64,000 nucleotides of DNA, taken from Rachycentron canadum. Its lineage: Eukaryota; Chordata; Actinopteri; Carangiformes; Rachycentridae. Below, piece after piece: positions 51,801 through 61,998 of this stretch. The number at the start of each line of letters is the position of its first letter. Within the stretch, counting starts at the first letter, position 1. Location: contig CM076654.1 of assembly GCA_038496675.1 (NCBI GenBank), positions 7,901,677 to 7,965,676 on the forward strand, in the 5' to 3' direction. The notes under the pieces were generated by a model. That model did not search any database, was not told where the DNA came from, and saw only the letters and a list, made by a program, of their open reading frames with translations. The position numbers and the translations under genes were made by a program.

Positions 51801-53879
51801 CTCTTAGCTACATTTCTGGAAATCATTTACCTGTAGGTATACATGCGATATAATATAATATATCAACAGATAAGCCTTTTATTAGCATTTATCTGTGTAT
51901 GTCTCACTGTGTATAATTACAAAAAAGTAACTTGTTCTGTTGGTTATAAACAAGTAGATCAATACAAAGGTGGGTATAAATAGTACTTTATCAAGAACTT
52001 GTCAATATTATGAGTGAAATCACAGAAAAGTATATCTGCAGGGACATGAAAGAGGTGAGCAGGAGTAGGTGGAGATAAACACATATTTATCTAAATCAGG
52101 AAGTAGAGCAACATTTCCCATCGTGCCAGGCAACAACAGAAGAAATGTTGATGTAAAGTAAAGTTTTATAGACAATCAGATACAAAGGGCCCGTAATTTT
52201 TATCTTTTACACACATGCAGCCAGCAAATGTCAGAAAGCAGAACCTTGCTGCTATTTCTGCTTCTTATGACCTTTATCTCACAGAGTAACTCCAAATATA
52301 TCTGCATTTTAAGGCCGGGTCAAGTTACAGAGACAGTGTGCAGCTTTTTCTCAAACTCCTGTGTTGACCCGTTACCTGCTGTAAAGCTTCAGTGAAAAGG
52401 GTTGTCAGTGGCTCAGAGAGCGAAAAGGAGGAATAAGGAAGTCCTTTGGCTATGAAGTCAAATCTGATGCAAACTGATCACTGTTCCAAAGATAATAAAA
52501 ATAATGTATCTGTGTTATCACAAGCAATTCTATTAGATGTGAATAAAATGGGGCACTATATTTTTTAATTTTTATATCTCACAGATATTCAGATGCTATG
52601 TGTCCTTGACCAATTTTCAGACAAGGGCAACTGTCTCTTCTGCCCTTTCCACATCACCTTTAGTCTGTTCACTCACCACAGACTGGAACTCTCCTGCATT
52701 TCCTAATGTTTATTTTCAGCATGTGACCCACACAAGGAAGCCATTTATATCCATTAACTTTTAACACTAGTTGAAGAGAAACTGAACTCCTTTCAGATCA
52801 GAAGAAAAGGGGTTATAAAAGGCCTCTAAGCCTTTTTTCTAAGATCTTTGTGTTACCAAAACCCACCTGAGAGTATGTTTGAGGTTAGATATCGCAGCTA
52901 AACAATGTCCTAGTATGGTGTATGTTTAATGGTGGTGTTCACATCTCACTGTGAAATAAAATATATTATTAGTCTCTGTGACCCTCAGGTGTCTCTGACA
53001 AATCTTTCAATATTTTCACCAACAGAATTGAATCTGTACAAAAAATAAACAGAGAAACGCACGTCTCAGTCTCACTGTCCTCTCATTGTTTTCTTGTCTC
53101 AGACATTGCAGACTGAACCATCTCTGAGTTAACAAACTGGCCATGTTTACAGAAAATTGAAATGTATTACGAGAAAATGACACCACTGACAGGAAAAGTC
53201 ACTTTGATTTGAATGAGCTGAAATCCCACAACAAACTTCATATGATGCTTGACATGACACTATTTGGTCAGAAACAAATGAGTTCAAGTTTATTTGAATA
53301 TCTCATTTGATATCTACAAAATGTTAAAACTTTAACATTGGTGAAAAAAAAAAGATGCTGCTTCATCTAAATCTCACACAAAACTTCAAAATGTGCAAGA
53401 CGTAACACACGCATCAAAAACAGCACCGACTGTGTCTCCATTTTATAGTCAAAATCCTGTTAAATTACACTGAAATGTGATTAAATTCTGGTAAATTCAA
53501 GTAAGAAATTGATTTTATGGAGGACAGTTGAGCTAAGAGCATATGTAAAAGCAGGATTAACAAACTTGCTTCATCTCTAAGAGAACTTTAACATTACTGA
53601 TGCTGTCTGCGTGTTTATTTTCACATTATTTGCAAACACTTAGTTGTCTGGGTCATTTTTACTTTGCTTTTGCCTAGCTTTCATCATATCTTCCCCCCAA
53701 TTCAGAACACCAAAAGAAAAAAATGGTGAAATAGGGAAGGTTTACAAAGCCTTCAGTTGCGCTCAGCAATGGAACTCGACCAACGACAACCCCTATTTAC
53801 TTCCTCCTCTTTCATCTCAGAGTTAAAAAGCTGTAAACCAAAATGTGACAAAAATAAAATATTACTTTACCATTGTCAT
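45003..53879 (-). CDS. blnk: B-cell linker adaptor protein (BLNK/SLP-65)
   Basis: Exons, 5' to 3': 53871-53879 (inferred), 51728-51753, 51577-51611, 51427-51464, 50777-50870, 50571-50638, 50422-50473, 50192-50278, 48860-48888, 47710-47746, 47514-47595, 47256-47286, 47047-47083, 46839-46944, 46638-46669, 46385-46428, 45760-45828, 45223-45381, 45003-45119. Phases close to give 383 codons; human BLNK has 456. The cytosolic scaffold is phosphorylated by Syk after B-cell receptor engagement and recruits PLC-gamma2, Btk, Vav and Grb2. Seen: SFFGKLKNL followed by PPAPPKRT, tyrosine motifs YEAP (Y44), YLER (Y66), YLDP (Y139) and YLEP (Y153), a proline-rich middle and a C-terminal SH2 domain. The SH2 wording (KQPYTL/VYNIP-type) is nearer BLNK than LCP2 or CLNK. 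Exon 1 is the weakest call. Confidence 0.9.
45887..46150 (+). mobile_element. Dispersed 'gtggtggaaagtaact' repeat, copy 1
   Basis: GTGGTGGAAAGTAACTACAT is followed by 'atttattcaagtgctgtatttaagtgcagttttga' and 'cttcactacatttcagaggtaaatgt' (given in pieces). The same word order occurs at 49075-49290, and I recognise it as a widespread teleost repeat. Intronic in blnk, with no coding capacity. Confidence 0.65.
47747..48859 (-). other. blnk intron (nothing else seen)
   Basis: A 1.1-kb AT-rich intron; no repeat family or gene recognised. Confidence 0.65.
49075..49290 (+). mobile_element. Dispersed 'gtggtggaaagtaact' repeat, copy 2
   Basis: GTGGTGGAAAGTAACTAAAT, then a 'tactgtatttaagtacaattttgaggtactt' block and 'actgcactacattta'. 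Same orientation as copy 1, about 3.2 kb away, in another blnk intron. Confidence 0.65.
49313..49373. repeat. (TATG)n/(TG)n compound microsatellite
   Basis: About five TATG units grade into TG repeats with TA interruptions, in the blnk intron between 48888 and 50192. Confidence 0.93.
51754..53870 (-). other. blnk intron 1 (2.1 kb)
   Basis: No further coding exon was found between the putative first exon and the SFFGKLKN exon. The sequence is AT-rich and without clear repeats. An alternative first exon encoding a leucine zipper like that of mammals was looked for here and not found. Confidence 0.6.
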
Positions 53880-54150
53880 GATTTGGGGTTGATTCTCACA
53901 GCTCAAGTCATGAGGAAATTGTCTTTGTTTCGGTTCTTGGATGCAAATGGTTTTGAAGATTGAAAGCGAGCGATACAGAGAGAATGTGAAGAGCAGCTCT
54001 AACTGAACTCATTTGCATTTCCTACCTGTGTCAGACAGACAGCTTCACCTGCTGCTCTCTACCTTTAAAAGAAGTACAGCCAATGCACAGCTCCAAATTT
54101 CCATACTGCAAATGGTCACGTTACCAGCTGAATCTTATATCATTGGTCAC
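53880..54150 (-). promoter_or_regulatory. Putative blnk promoter with two octamer motifs
   Basis: A perfect ATGCAAAT lies at 53941-53948 on plus, and its reverse complement ATTTGCAT at 54011-54018, 63 nt apart edge to edge. CACCTG (E-box) is at 54046-54051 and CAGCTG at 54125-54130. A TTTTAAAGG-like block sits just beyond 54060. The octamer is the Oct-1/Oct-2 site of B-cell promoters, which suits a B-cell adaptor. The motifs are seen; promoter activity is inferred. Confidence 0.5.
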
Positions 54151-55060
54151 AAATGGTAAATAACAGTTCCTTTGTATTCCACCTCCTATCAAAGGAGGAA
54201 ATTAATGATTAACTTTTGGTTCACAAAAAGTTGTCAAAGACTCCAAGCAGAGCTCACAGAAAGTGAAGCAATAATGCTCAAAGAGAGTGAAGGGCACAAA
54301 ATAAAATGTAAATTTTCATTCAAACATCACAAGCCTCCAAAATATACATACAACTGAAATACAGTTATTGCAGTACTGTTGTATTAATGTTTCTTTTAAC
54401 AGTTTTATTAAGAGATGTCATTTTATGTTGTTTTTATCTATGTTTATGTTATTTTGTATCTATTTCCTGTGTTTTGTTCATGGGCTTGGTTGATAAAGAT
54501 GAGTGGGACTGTGATTTATCATGTTTTTATAGCTGAATACATCTGAATACATGAGATTACTATGCAGGAAAGCAAAGGCTTAAAAACAACCATTTTAAGC
54601 TTGAGCTTGAACACCTTGTTAGACAGACACACACTCATCATCTGTAATTGGATTTGAGTGAGCAGTGAGAAAGCTAAGATCTGAGGAGACAAATGTTACT
54701 AAGTTTTAATAAAAAAGTAATATTAATTACACTGTGATTCAATGTGACGCATTACACAGAAGTATTTCTGATTGATGGGTGTTGCCACAGTATTCCCATG
54801 TTTAGAAGATCTCCAGTAGAGAGATATGGGTGAATGTTGAAACAAAAATGTTGTGATAAAAAACATCAAGTCAGCCATGTTTTTATTTCCAACAAACTTC
54901 CAGCTTAGAGTTTCATCAGTCATGACCCAGGAATGTGCTTGATGAAACAAGCAATAATTCGCAAGCTGATAAAGTGGGCCTTTCATAATCCTTAAACTGC
55001 CATGGTAAAACTAATTCATCAGCCATTGACTGAAGACAGTAAAATGCCACAAGGCAAAAA
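54151..55060. other. Intergenic region between plat and blnk
   Basis: AT-rich sequence. I see no gene, clear repeat or structure. Confidence 0.65.
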
Positions 55061-55064
55061 AGCA

Positions 55065-56192
55065 CAAGGCATTAGGAAATTTATTCCAAATATTATTTAT
55101 TGACAAGAATATGTGGTTATGATGACAGTGACAATAAATTATTACACTACAGGACACAATACATAACATATTGAAGTTTCTACAAAGTATTATATATACA
55201 TAAATAGTAATTTAGTTCAAAACATCTTAAACCAAGATTCCCATGACAATCTATCAGAGAAGAGAGTGTTTGTTAAGCTTTGCAGTCAATAAGAAGATTA
55301 ATGTGGAATAGAAAAATCATCAGAAAAGTCATTTTCAATATAAAAGTCATTTATCAGACAAAATAAATGTTATAAACATACTGGGCTCAACCCAGGTGTC
55401 TGATGGAGAAGTGCTCTGCAAATCTGGTGGGATTAAAAAAAAAATAACAACAACAAGTCCCAGGCTTTTTCCCATCTACAAGGCAGCCGGGAGCAAAGAC
55501 GGAGGAAACTCCAAAAACAAGCAGAATCTGAACCAGCAGATACGTCTCATATTTTGAATGAAGGTCTGGAACCCATAAAGCCCTAAGGTAAGCAAATTCA
55601 TGGACAGTTTGCATGAAAACTAATTAAGACAACATCACCTTGTATCCAGAAGCCACGTCTGTAACACAGTCTTAGCACAAAACTTTTAAAAAACATTCCT
55701 ATGTGACGTAATGTACAAACTGGAATGTGTTGAATGAGTATTCTTCTCGATTAAAAGTGCTACTGAACAGAGGTCTACCACTAAACCAGCATGAAGCCAG
55801 GTTTGGCTGAGGCAGTACTGAGAAGACACATGAAAACTTTGTACGCATGAAAAGATTAGAAATGGCCAGAAGGAGAAATATTTTTGTCTTCTGTGTTCCT
55901 GTCTGTATACACTGCCACATCTGACACAGTGAGGAACAGAAAACACAGAATATGGAGCTACATTGTGCATGAAAGCTCATGACTGAGGTCTATCTTGTGT
56001 ATCTCTGTGGGAGTGGTCACATTGGTTTAAACCCTCCATCAACAATAGAGGATGGATCAACGGATAAACAAGAGTCCTGAGAGTCCGGTGGTCCTCTCTG
56101 TCGATCCTCTCAATGATAAACACATCTGCTTTTATCCATTGTGCTTATCGGTAAGGTAAACCAACAACATCTTCTTTGCAGTCTCTCGTACT
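55065..56192 (-). other. plat: plat 3'UTR
   Basis: From the stop codon down to two AATAAA signals on the minus strand (55101-55096 and 55085-55080), giving a 3'UTR of about 1.1 kb. No coding frame with homology was found. Confidence 0.65.
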
Positions 56193-57571
56193 TTAGACTG
56201 CATTTGCCTTAATTTTGTCGTTGATCCAGTCAATGTAATTGGTGACACGGGTATAGACCCCAGGCTTCCCCTTCTGCCCGCAACCTTCGCCCCAGCTGAC
56301 CACACCCATCAGAGTCATCCTGTCGTTGTTTCGACAGACGAGTGGGCCACCAGAGTCTCCCTGTGGGTGAGGCTCAATGTTAGTAACATTATTAGCACTA
56401 ATTCAGAGGGAAGGTGCAGTGTAAGAATGAATTGTTCTCACCTTGCAGGCATCATCAAGGCCGCGGGTGTCACCTGCACACAGCATGTTTGTGGTAATTG
56501 GGTGTCCAGACAGCACATCTGGGACGCAGCGCTCATTGGGCCACAAGCGGACATAGCCTCTCTTCACACGCTCTGAGTACTCTGGAGAAACTGTGGAGAG
56601 AGTTTACATGAAGACTTCAGCATCTCATATTCAAACTGAAATGAATGTAACACTTCCCTCTGCTGGTCAGCGCACTAAAAAAAAAAAAAAAAAACATGCC
56701 ATAAATTAGGTGGGGTTTTTGCTCACATTCTTTGTCTTTTCCATAGCCTGAGATCTCACACTCGGTCCAGCTGGGCAGCACCAGTCCAGGCTCAGGAAGA
56801 CACACCGGAAGAACCTCTGGAGAGTTTACAGCACAGATGCCAATGTCCGTCTTCAGCTTCAAGATGGCTGCAAGTGGAAAGTGAATGCAGGAACATCAGG
56901 GTAATGCACTGGAAGAATGTGAGATGACTTGAAGACTGAAGGATGAATTTAGATGAATGAATGAAAGGATGAAAAACAAGCCCTTGCTTCCCACTTAAGG
57001 TTTTCATATCATCACTGCTGCTTCATGGCAAACTGTCTGTGTCCGTGATATATAGGGTATATTATATGCAAAAAAAAAAGGATAAACAAATTTTTAAAAA
57101 AAAGAAAAATTCTGTTGTTCACTCACCAATGTCATTGTCAAAAGTTTCACTGTCGAATTTCTCATGGATCCAGTATTTCTCGACCTTGAAAATCTGCTCG
57201 CTGCTGGAATTCTGTTTCCGATATGTTCTTCCCAAAGTCACTTGCAATTTTTCTGCTTTATCACTAAAAGAAAAAAAAAAGAGGGGAATATATGTTTATG
57301 TTGCATAGCAAACTTTTAAATCGTGTATTTTGTATTCATTCAGTGAATGATGTAAGTTTTTCATACGGTTGCTCGAAGCAGTGTGCAGCAGACAGGACCC
57401 AACAGGAGTTGATGAGGACTCCTCCACATAGATGAAAGTGCTGTCGATGACGGGTCTGGTAAATACTAATGGCTGCCTGCCAGGGCTGGTCTGTAATGTC
57501 GCTGGCTAAGCCCCCAAATATCCGGTACACCGGGTGATTCAGGGAGTTGTCTAAACGTTGGCCACATGTTG
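56193..57571 (-). CDS. plat: plat serine protease domain (five exons)
   Basis: Exon 57367-57571 has TCGQR, the activation site R-IFGG, and AAHCF with the catalytic His. Exon 57127-57263 has the TLGRTYR block and ends in DNDI, with the catalytic Asp. Exon 56727-56867 has TECEISGYGK. Exon 56442-56590 has MLCAGDTRGLDDACK, with the S1 Asp. Exon 56193-56360 has GDSGGPLVC and VVSWGEGCGQK. The exon pattern is the chymotrypsin-family tPA pattern. Human KHRR in the PAI-1-contact loop is replaced by QTRHRQ. Confidence 0.95.
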
Positions 57572-60500
57572 CTACAGAGAGGAGAGGTTGCAGGAGGATT
57601 GTTGAAAGATGATCAACACCAACACAGTGGAAATTAACTTTGGGTGACTTTCGTTTGAATGGATGTCCTACCTGTGTTATCGTTGTTAGTTGCGGGGGCA
57701 CGTGGAGCAAGAGCGGTGACGATAGATGGATGTCTCGCTAAAAAAGAGGCGACAAGTACAAGGAGTCCATGAGCCCACTGTTGGTCTGAAGACTTTTATT
57801 CCACCACTTCTAACAGGTAGCTTTCCTTGACAATGACACTTCTTGTTCTGGTCATGCTTCAACATTTAACTGCAAAATGAAACCATGGAAATAAGGGAAC
57901 TCACAGCATTTGGGAATGTCACACAGCTCCCAGGTCAGCCGCATGTTCTTGTATGTGTGACACCACGGACCTACATCACCATCTGGATTCCTGTTGGATA
58001 AGATAATGCAATGAATAGAGTTATTCTGATCTTTCATGCAAGGGGAGCCTTTCGTGTGTGTCAAGTTTTATCATAGTGTCCGTGTTGGCATCTCTACCTG
58101 CAGAAATTGTGGCTGCCGAGCCCCAGCTCCAATGCATTAGATCTCCAAGCATTGTTGACCTTATTCTGGAGGGCAGGAGAGTCCCACGGGAGACAGCGAG
58201 AGCCACTCTTAGTAACAGATTTTGTGCCTCTGTACGTCTGACCAGAGCCCTGAACACACTGTTGGTACTTTTCTGCTCCAAAACACACGAAACAAAACAA
58301 GTGTTAACCCAATTTAATATTTAATTCATTGTATTTCAGCTTACAGGATATTTACTTCTTGTAAAGTTTGTACCTTCTGAGCACTTGGGCAAAGTACAGA
58401 ACTCCCACACGATCTGAGTGCCTTTATAGACGTGACACCAAGTAGTGCTGTCATTGTCAGGGTTTCTGATGGACACAAAGAAAGGCAAGGACTGTGAAAT
58501 TACTTCACACCAAATAAAATGAATTATCACATAATCCAGATGTTCATTTCTGTTATTCCAGCTCCTATAGCCATAAGCATATATTCATTTGTGCCTTTCA
58601 AAGTAAGACACCTTCAGTGACCTATGCATCACTCCTGTAGGGGCTGACTAAAATTTGACCAGCATTTAATTTGACTCAATTGAATGGACACAATGAACAG
58701 ATGCTCCTGCACTAAACAGACTCCACTGGTCATTTACCTGCAGAAGTTGTGATTGCCCAATCCAAGAATGTTGGCGTCCACTTTCCTAGCTGTGAACCTC
58801 TTTCCTCTCAGAGATGTCGCGTTCCAGTTGATGCACTCTGCTCCTGAATGCGTGATACTCCATGTCCCGCGGTATCCTTCACCCTGCCCCACAATACACT
58901 TCTCATTGTTGTCTGTTGGAGAAAGGGACAAAGTTAAACTGAATAAAGTGGCAGTTAATAATAGATGAGGATGAAGTCACCCTAATAACTGTGATAGCTG
59001 AGTTCATTTACTCTGACACATTCAAAATATTTGGACGAATTATGAAAACATTGTTATTTCTTAAACAAGACATTTAACTCACAACTTGTGCCCTAATGGC
59101 ATTTATATTGGATTTTTCCAATTAGTGGTTTAAAACAATGACCAAACATAAACTATGCAATTTGATTTATTGAGTCTGGACACTCTAACTCATTACTCTT
59201 TCGCTGAAATTACTTGTCTGTGACCACTGGTGTTTGTCCCAGTGACAGGGTGGGGTGTCCCTAAAGCCTCAAGGAGTCGCCCGCAGAAACGCAAACATTC
59301 ATAGCCTAGATTGTCTTTCCATTGTTTATGATCCTTTCTTTTTCTCACCAAACCACAAGCCCATGACACCTCTGTATGAGTCACACAGCCAGACTGTGAC
59401 CTTATCAAGACTCACTATGGGCAGTTTATAGAAAATTTTAATCTGTGTTGGACATGTTACTGTTATGAAAATGTCTGTGTTTACTGTTGCTTTAAATCAA
59501 AAGTATATATTTGGATATTGGGCTGTTGGTCGGACAAAATAAGATGGCTGCAGACTGGGAAATTATTATAAATAACATTAATTCATATACAATTTCACAA
59601 TTTTATCACATTTTGTAGAAATTTATTCTTAATTAATTTAGAAAAATACTGGCTAATAATTCAATAATAATAAGATAATTGTGGGATACATCAAAGAGTT
59701 TGTTGTACTTACTGATCTCACATTGAGTCCCACTGAAGCCTTCAGGACACTGGCAAATGTAGTCTGAAGTGTACACGGCCTCTTTACAGGTTCCTCCATT
59801 ATAACACATAGACACATAGCAATCTGTAAAGGGCAGACAGAGAGTCAGTTAGTCAGTCTCATATCATCCAGCTCAGCCCACAAACAATTTCAAATAATCC
59901 AAATATGATTGATTGGCCTTGACCACTTGTGTAAACAGAGAATTAGATCTGTGGGTTAGGCCTTGTGTGTCACACTTGACATAAAAAACATGGAGTAATA
60001 TGTAGCAGTAAGATCTGCCTGCATCCTGACTCTTCTTACTGGAAAACATCATCATTGCTTCACTTTAAAAATGTTATGCCATTACCAAGGATTTCTTCCT
60101 AGACTGGATTTCTGCCATCACCAGTCCGGTTTGTTATTTGTTATTTCAACTTTTCCTAAAGTCTAGCGTTAAGAATAACAGCACCCCACTTGCTCTCAGT
60201 GGTATGCGTTTACAGATGTCGCAGACTGAAAATGTGGTTGTGATTGCCCCTCCCTTGCCCAAGGGAGGGGCAATCATGCTTCACAGAATTCTTCAATGGG
60301 GGTGAAAGTGTGCATGAGGGCTGGGCTGGCAAAAGTATTTCAGACTAAACTACGCCCACTTAAAAAACACAGAAAGCCTCCTTTGGATGCACTGGAATAA
60401 CAGAGATTTGAACTGAAAAATAATCAACTGCGGTCATCACAGCATGTTAGAGGTAAAATGAACCTTAATGAAAGAGGTTAGGTAGGACAGGCAAGCAGGT

Positions 60501-61706
60501 TTATGGATAAATTACTAACAAGATCATATTCTGGACTAAAAAGAGTCTGACAAGAAAGTAAGACAAGTAAAGTGTTTGTGTGTCTGAGCATTCATATCAC
60601 ACTCACTAATGACGGGCACAATATGACAACGCTCTCGTCCTCTTAATGCACAACGGCAATACTCCACACGCTGTCCCCTCCATCGCAGCCAAGTGTCCCC
60701 ATAACTACGCACTGCTGATGTCTCACTATCCGCACATTGTACTGAGAAAACACACACACACACACACAAACAATAAGTATACAGTGAATCAAACAGAAAG
60801 ACATTGCCACATATAAAAGGAGAGACCAACATGAAGGTACAAAAACAGAGAATAACACAAACACATGAATAACTACAGAAAATTAAAAGAACATAAGGAT
60901 AATGAGGATAGTGATGGTGCTACTAGGAAAGAAAAAGTGTGATGGGGCTCACAGGAGGTGTCAAAGGAAGGTGAAGACTTCTGGACATGAACAATCAAAA
61001 GCCCCCGTCTAGTTGGCTGCCTGTCAGGCTCACCTCTGTAAAAACGAGTCCCTCGCTTAATGCGGTGCAGTTCCACCTGCAACAGAAAACATAAGTTAAA
61101 CACAGAGCGGCAGCGGATGGGAACTGGTTGCATGGTACTGGTTTCCAGCCGAGCCAGCCAGTGATTTTATTTAATTTCTGAAAATAAACTTGCAGAGGCT
61201 CTGTGCTTTTTGCATATATAACCCATCCTGGTCAACATTTAGCTGCCTTTGATTTCAACTCAAACATAGCGTGTTGGTACACACACTGCACCAACTGCTC
61301 CAGTATCCAAGATTTTAAAGTCGGATGCAGGACAGCAGTGAGTCCATGAGGTATATAGTTCCAAAATATAATTTTTTCCATTTAATTTAATGTTGCTGTT
61401 CAGCAATTGTCTCTTAAGACTTATAGGTTGAAGTTTTGGGCAAGCACAACCAAGGAAACCAGTTAATGATCAAACCTGCAATGCACCAAACACACAAATC
61501 CAAAAATATTAAATCAAATAAAAGTTTGCCAAAATAAAATATAAACCATGCCATTTCAAATCAGTTAGGCTGGGCCCTTGTTAACCTTGTGAAGTATGCA
61601 GTATTTGTAGTTTTTGGGCTACTCACAACGGTGCAGTACTTACATTGTCCGCTAGGCTGCAGCAGAGAGAAGAAAGGAGCGTTAACAGTCCAATTGACCT
61701 GATCAT
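56193..61706 (-). CDS. plat: Tissue-type plasminogen activator (secreted serine protease)
   Basis: Coding exons, 5' to 3': 61644-61706, 61034-61076, 60607-60741, 59713-59823, 58738-58912, 58374-58465, 58098-58272, 57905-57990, 57672-57737, 57367-57571, 57127-57263, 56727-56867, 56442-56590, 56193-56360 (TAA at 56193-56195). Phases close to 581 codons; human tPA has 562. The enzyme cleaves plasminogen to plasmin in fibrinolysis. Domain order is signal peptide, basic propeptide, fibronectin type I finger, EGF-like, kringle 1, kringle 2 and trypsin-like protease, exactly the tPA plan (uPA lacks the finger and has a single kringle). The triad is H379, D428 and S529, the S1 aspartate is D523, and the activation site is R332-I333 (VYR-IFGG). 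A 22-codon linker exon absent from the human protein lies between kringle 2 and protease. Confidence 0.96.
57672..57737 (-). CDS. plat: plat 66-nt linker exon, phase 1-1
   Basis: It has a strong acceptor (CTCTTTTTTAG) and a donor ACAG|GTAGGA. It encodes RHPSIVTALAPRAP, then ATNNDNT: a Pro/Ala/Thr-rich, slightly basic linker with no cysteine. Because it is phase 1 on both sides, it can be skipped without a frameshift. I know of no counterpart in human PLAT. Confidence 0.82.
57905..58272 (-). CDS. plat: plat kringle 2 (two exons)
   Basis: Exons 58098-58272 and 57905-57990. It shows CVQGSGQTYRGTKSVTKSG, CLPWDSPAL, GLGSHNFCRNPDGDVGPWC and RLTWELCDIPKC. The DGD and W274/W285 positions match the lysine-binding site of human kringle 2. 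Confidence 0.92.
58374..58912 (-). CDS. plat: plat kringle 1 (two exons)
   Basis: Exons 58738-58912 and 58374-58465. It shows CIVGQGEGYRGTWSITHSG, an N-glycosylation sequon in NWNATS (matching the human kringle 1 site), GLGNHNFCRNPDNDSTTWC, and VWEFC near its end. The Asp-Asn-Asp and two tryptophans W185 and W196 resemble a lysine-binding kringle. Confidence 0.92.
59490..59570 (+). mobile_element. Fragment of the dispersed repeat seen at 36921
   Basis: It shares 'ttggatattgggctgttggtcggacaaaataagatg' (quoted in part: GGCTGTTGGTCGGACAAAAT) with the common teleost repeat also found at 36921-37200. It is intronic in plat. Confidence 0.55.
59713..59823 (-). CDS. plat: plat EGF-like domain
   Basis: Reads CYVSMCYNGGTC, then CQCPEGFSGTQCEI with six cysteines. 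CYNGGTC keeps the C-x-x-G-G-T-C consensus for O-fucosylation, known at Thr61 of human tPA. Confidence 0.92.
60241..60276. repeat. Perfect 16-bp inverted repeat (hairpin)
   Basis: Left arm TGATTGCCCCTCCCTT at 60241-60256, loop GCCC, and right arm AAGGGAGGGGCAATCA at 60261-60276. The arms match perfectly. It lies in the plat intron between the finger and EGF exons. Confidence 0.95.
60607..60741 (-). CDS. plat: plat fibronectin type I finger
   Basis: Reads QCADSE, then SYGDTWLRWRGQRVEYCRCA and RERCHIVPVI. It has the tPA finger cysteine pattern and the VEYC-x-C core. In human tPA this domain binds fibrin. Confidence 0.9.
60750..60768. repeat. (CA)n microsatellite
   Basis: Short CA run about 9 nt upstream of the plat finger exon, in the acceptor region of that intron. 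Confidence 0.85.
61034..61706 (-). CDS. plat: plat signal peptide and propeptide exons
   Basis: Exon 61644-61706 encodes MIRSIGLLTLLSSLCCSLA and DN: a positive start, a hydrophobic core and small residues before the likely cleavage. Exon 61034-61076 encodes VELHRIKRGTRFYR, with a dibasic KR typical of a furin-type propeptide site, followed by the finger domain. The start codon was chosen because it opens the signal peptide and is phase-consistent. Confidence 0.88.
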
Positions 61707-61748
61707 CGCTGCTCAAGTGGTCTTCAACTCAATGAGGTATTCAATTTG
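61707..61748 (-). other. plat: plat 5'UTR part of exon 2, with upstream splice acceptor
   Basis: Upstream of the start codon, CTTTCAG|CAAATTG ends at 61749-61751 on plus. This predicts a separate noncoding first exon further right, as in mammalian PLAT. The noncoding exon itself was not located. Confidence 0.5.
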
Positions 61749-61971
61749 CTGAAAGTAGAATATAAGGAGATGGTTAATACATATGTAAGCATTGATAACT
61801 TGAGAAGCTGTGTCTGGAGGAAAGATAGAGACCTGAATCCTAATAATAGTAAAACCATCAGATCAGATTCTGTCCATGTTATGTATAATATCACTTATTC
61901 ATGATTATATCGTTATATGATAATATAAATTATATAATCTATATATATGATTATATAAATTTATATTCTTT

Positions 61972-61998
61972 ACACACAAACACACACACACACACACG
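61972..61998. repeat. (CA)n microsatellite
   Basis: Short CA run preceded by an AT-rich, TATAT-containing stretch (61900-61960). Confidence 0.88.
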
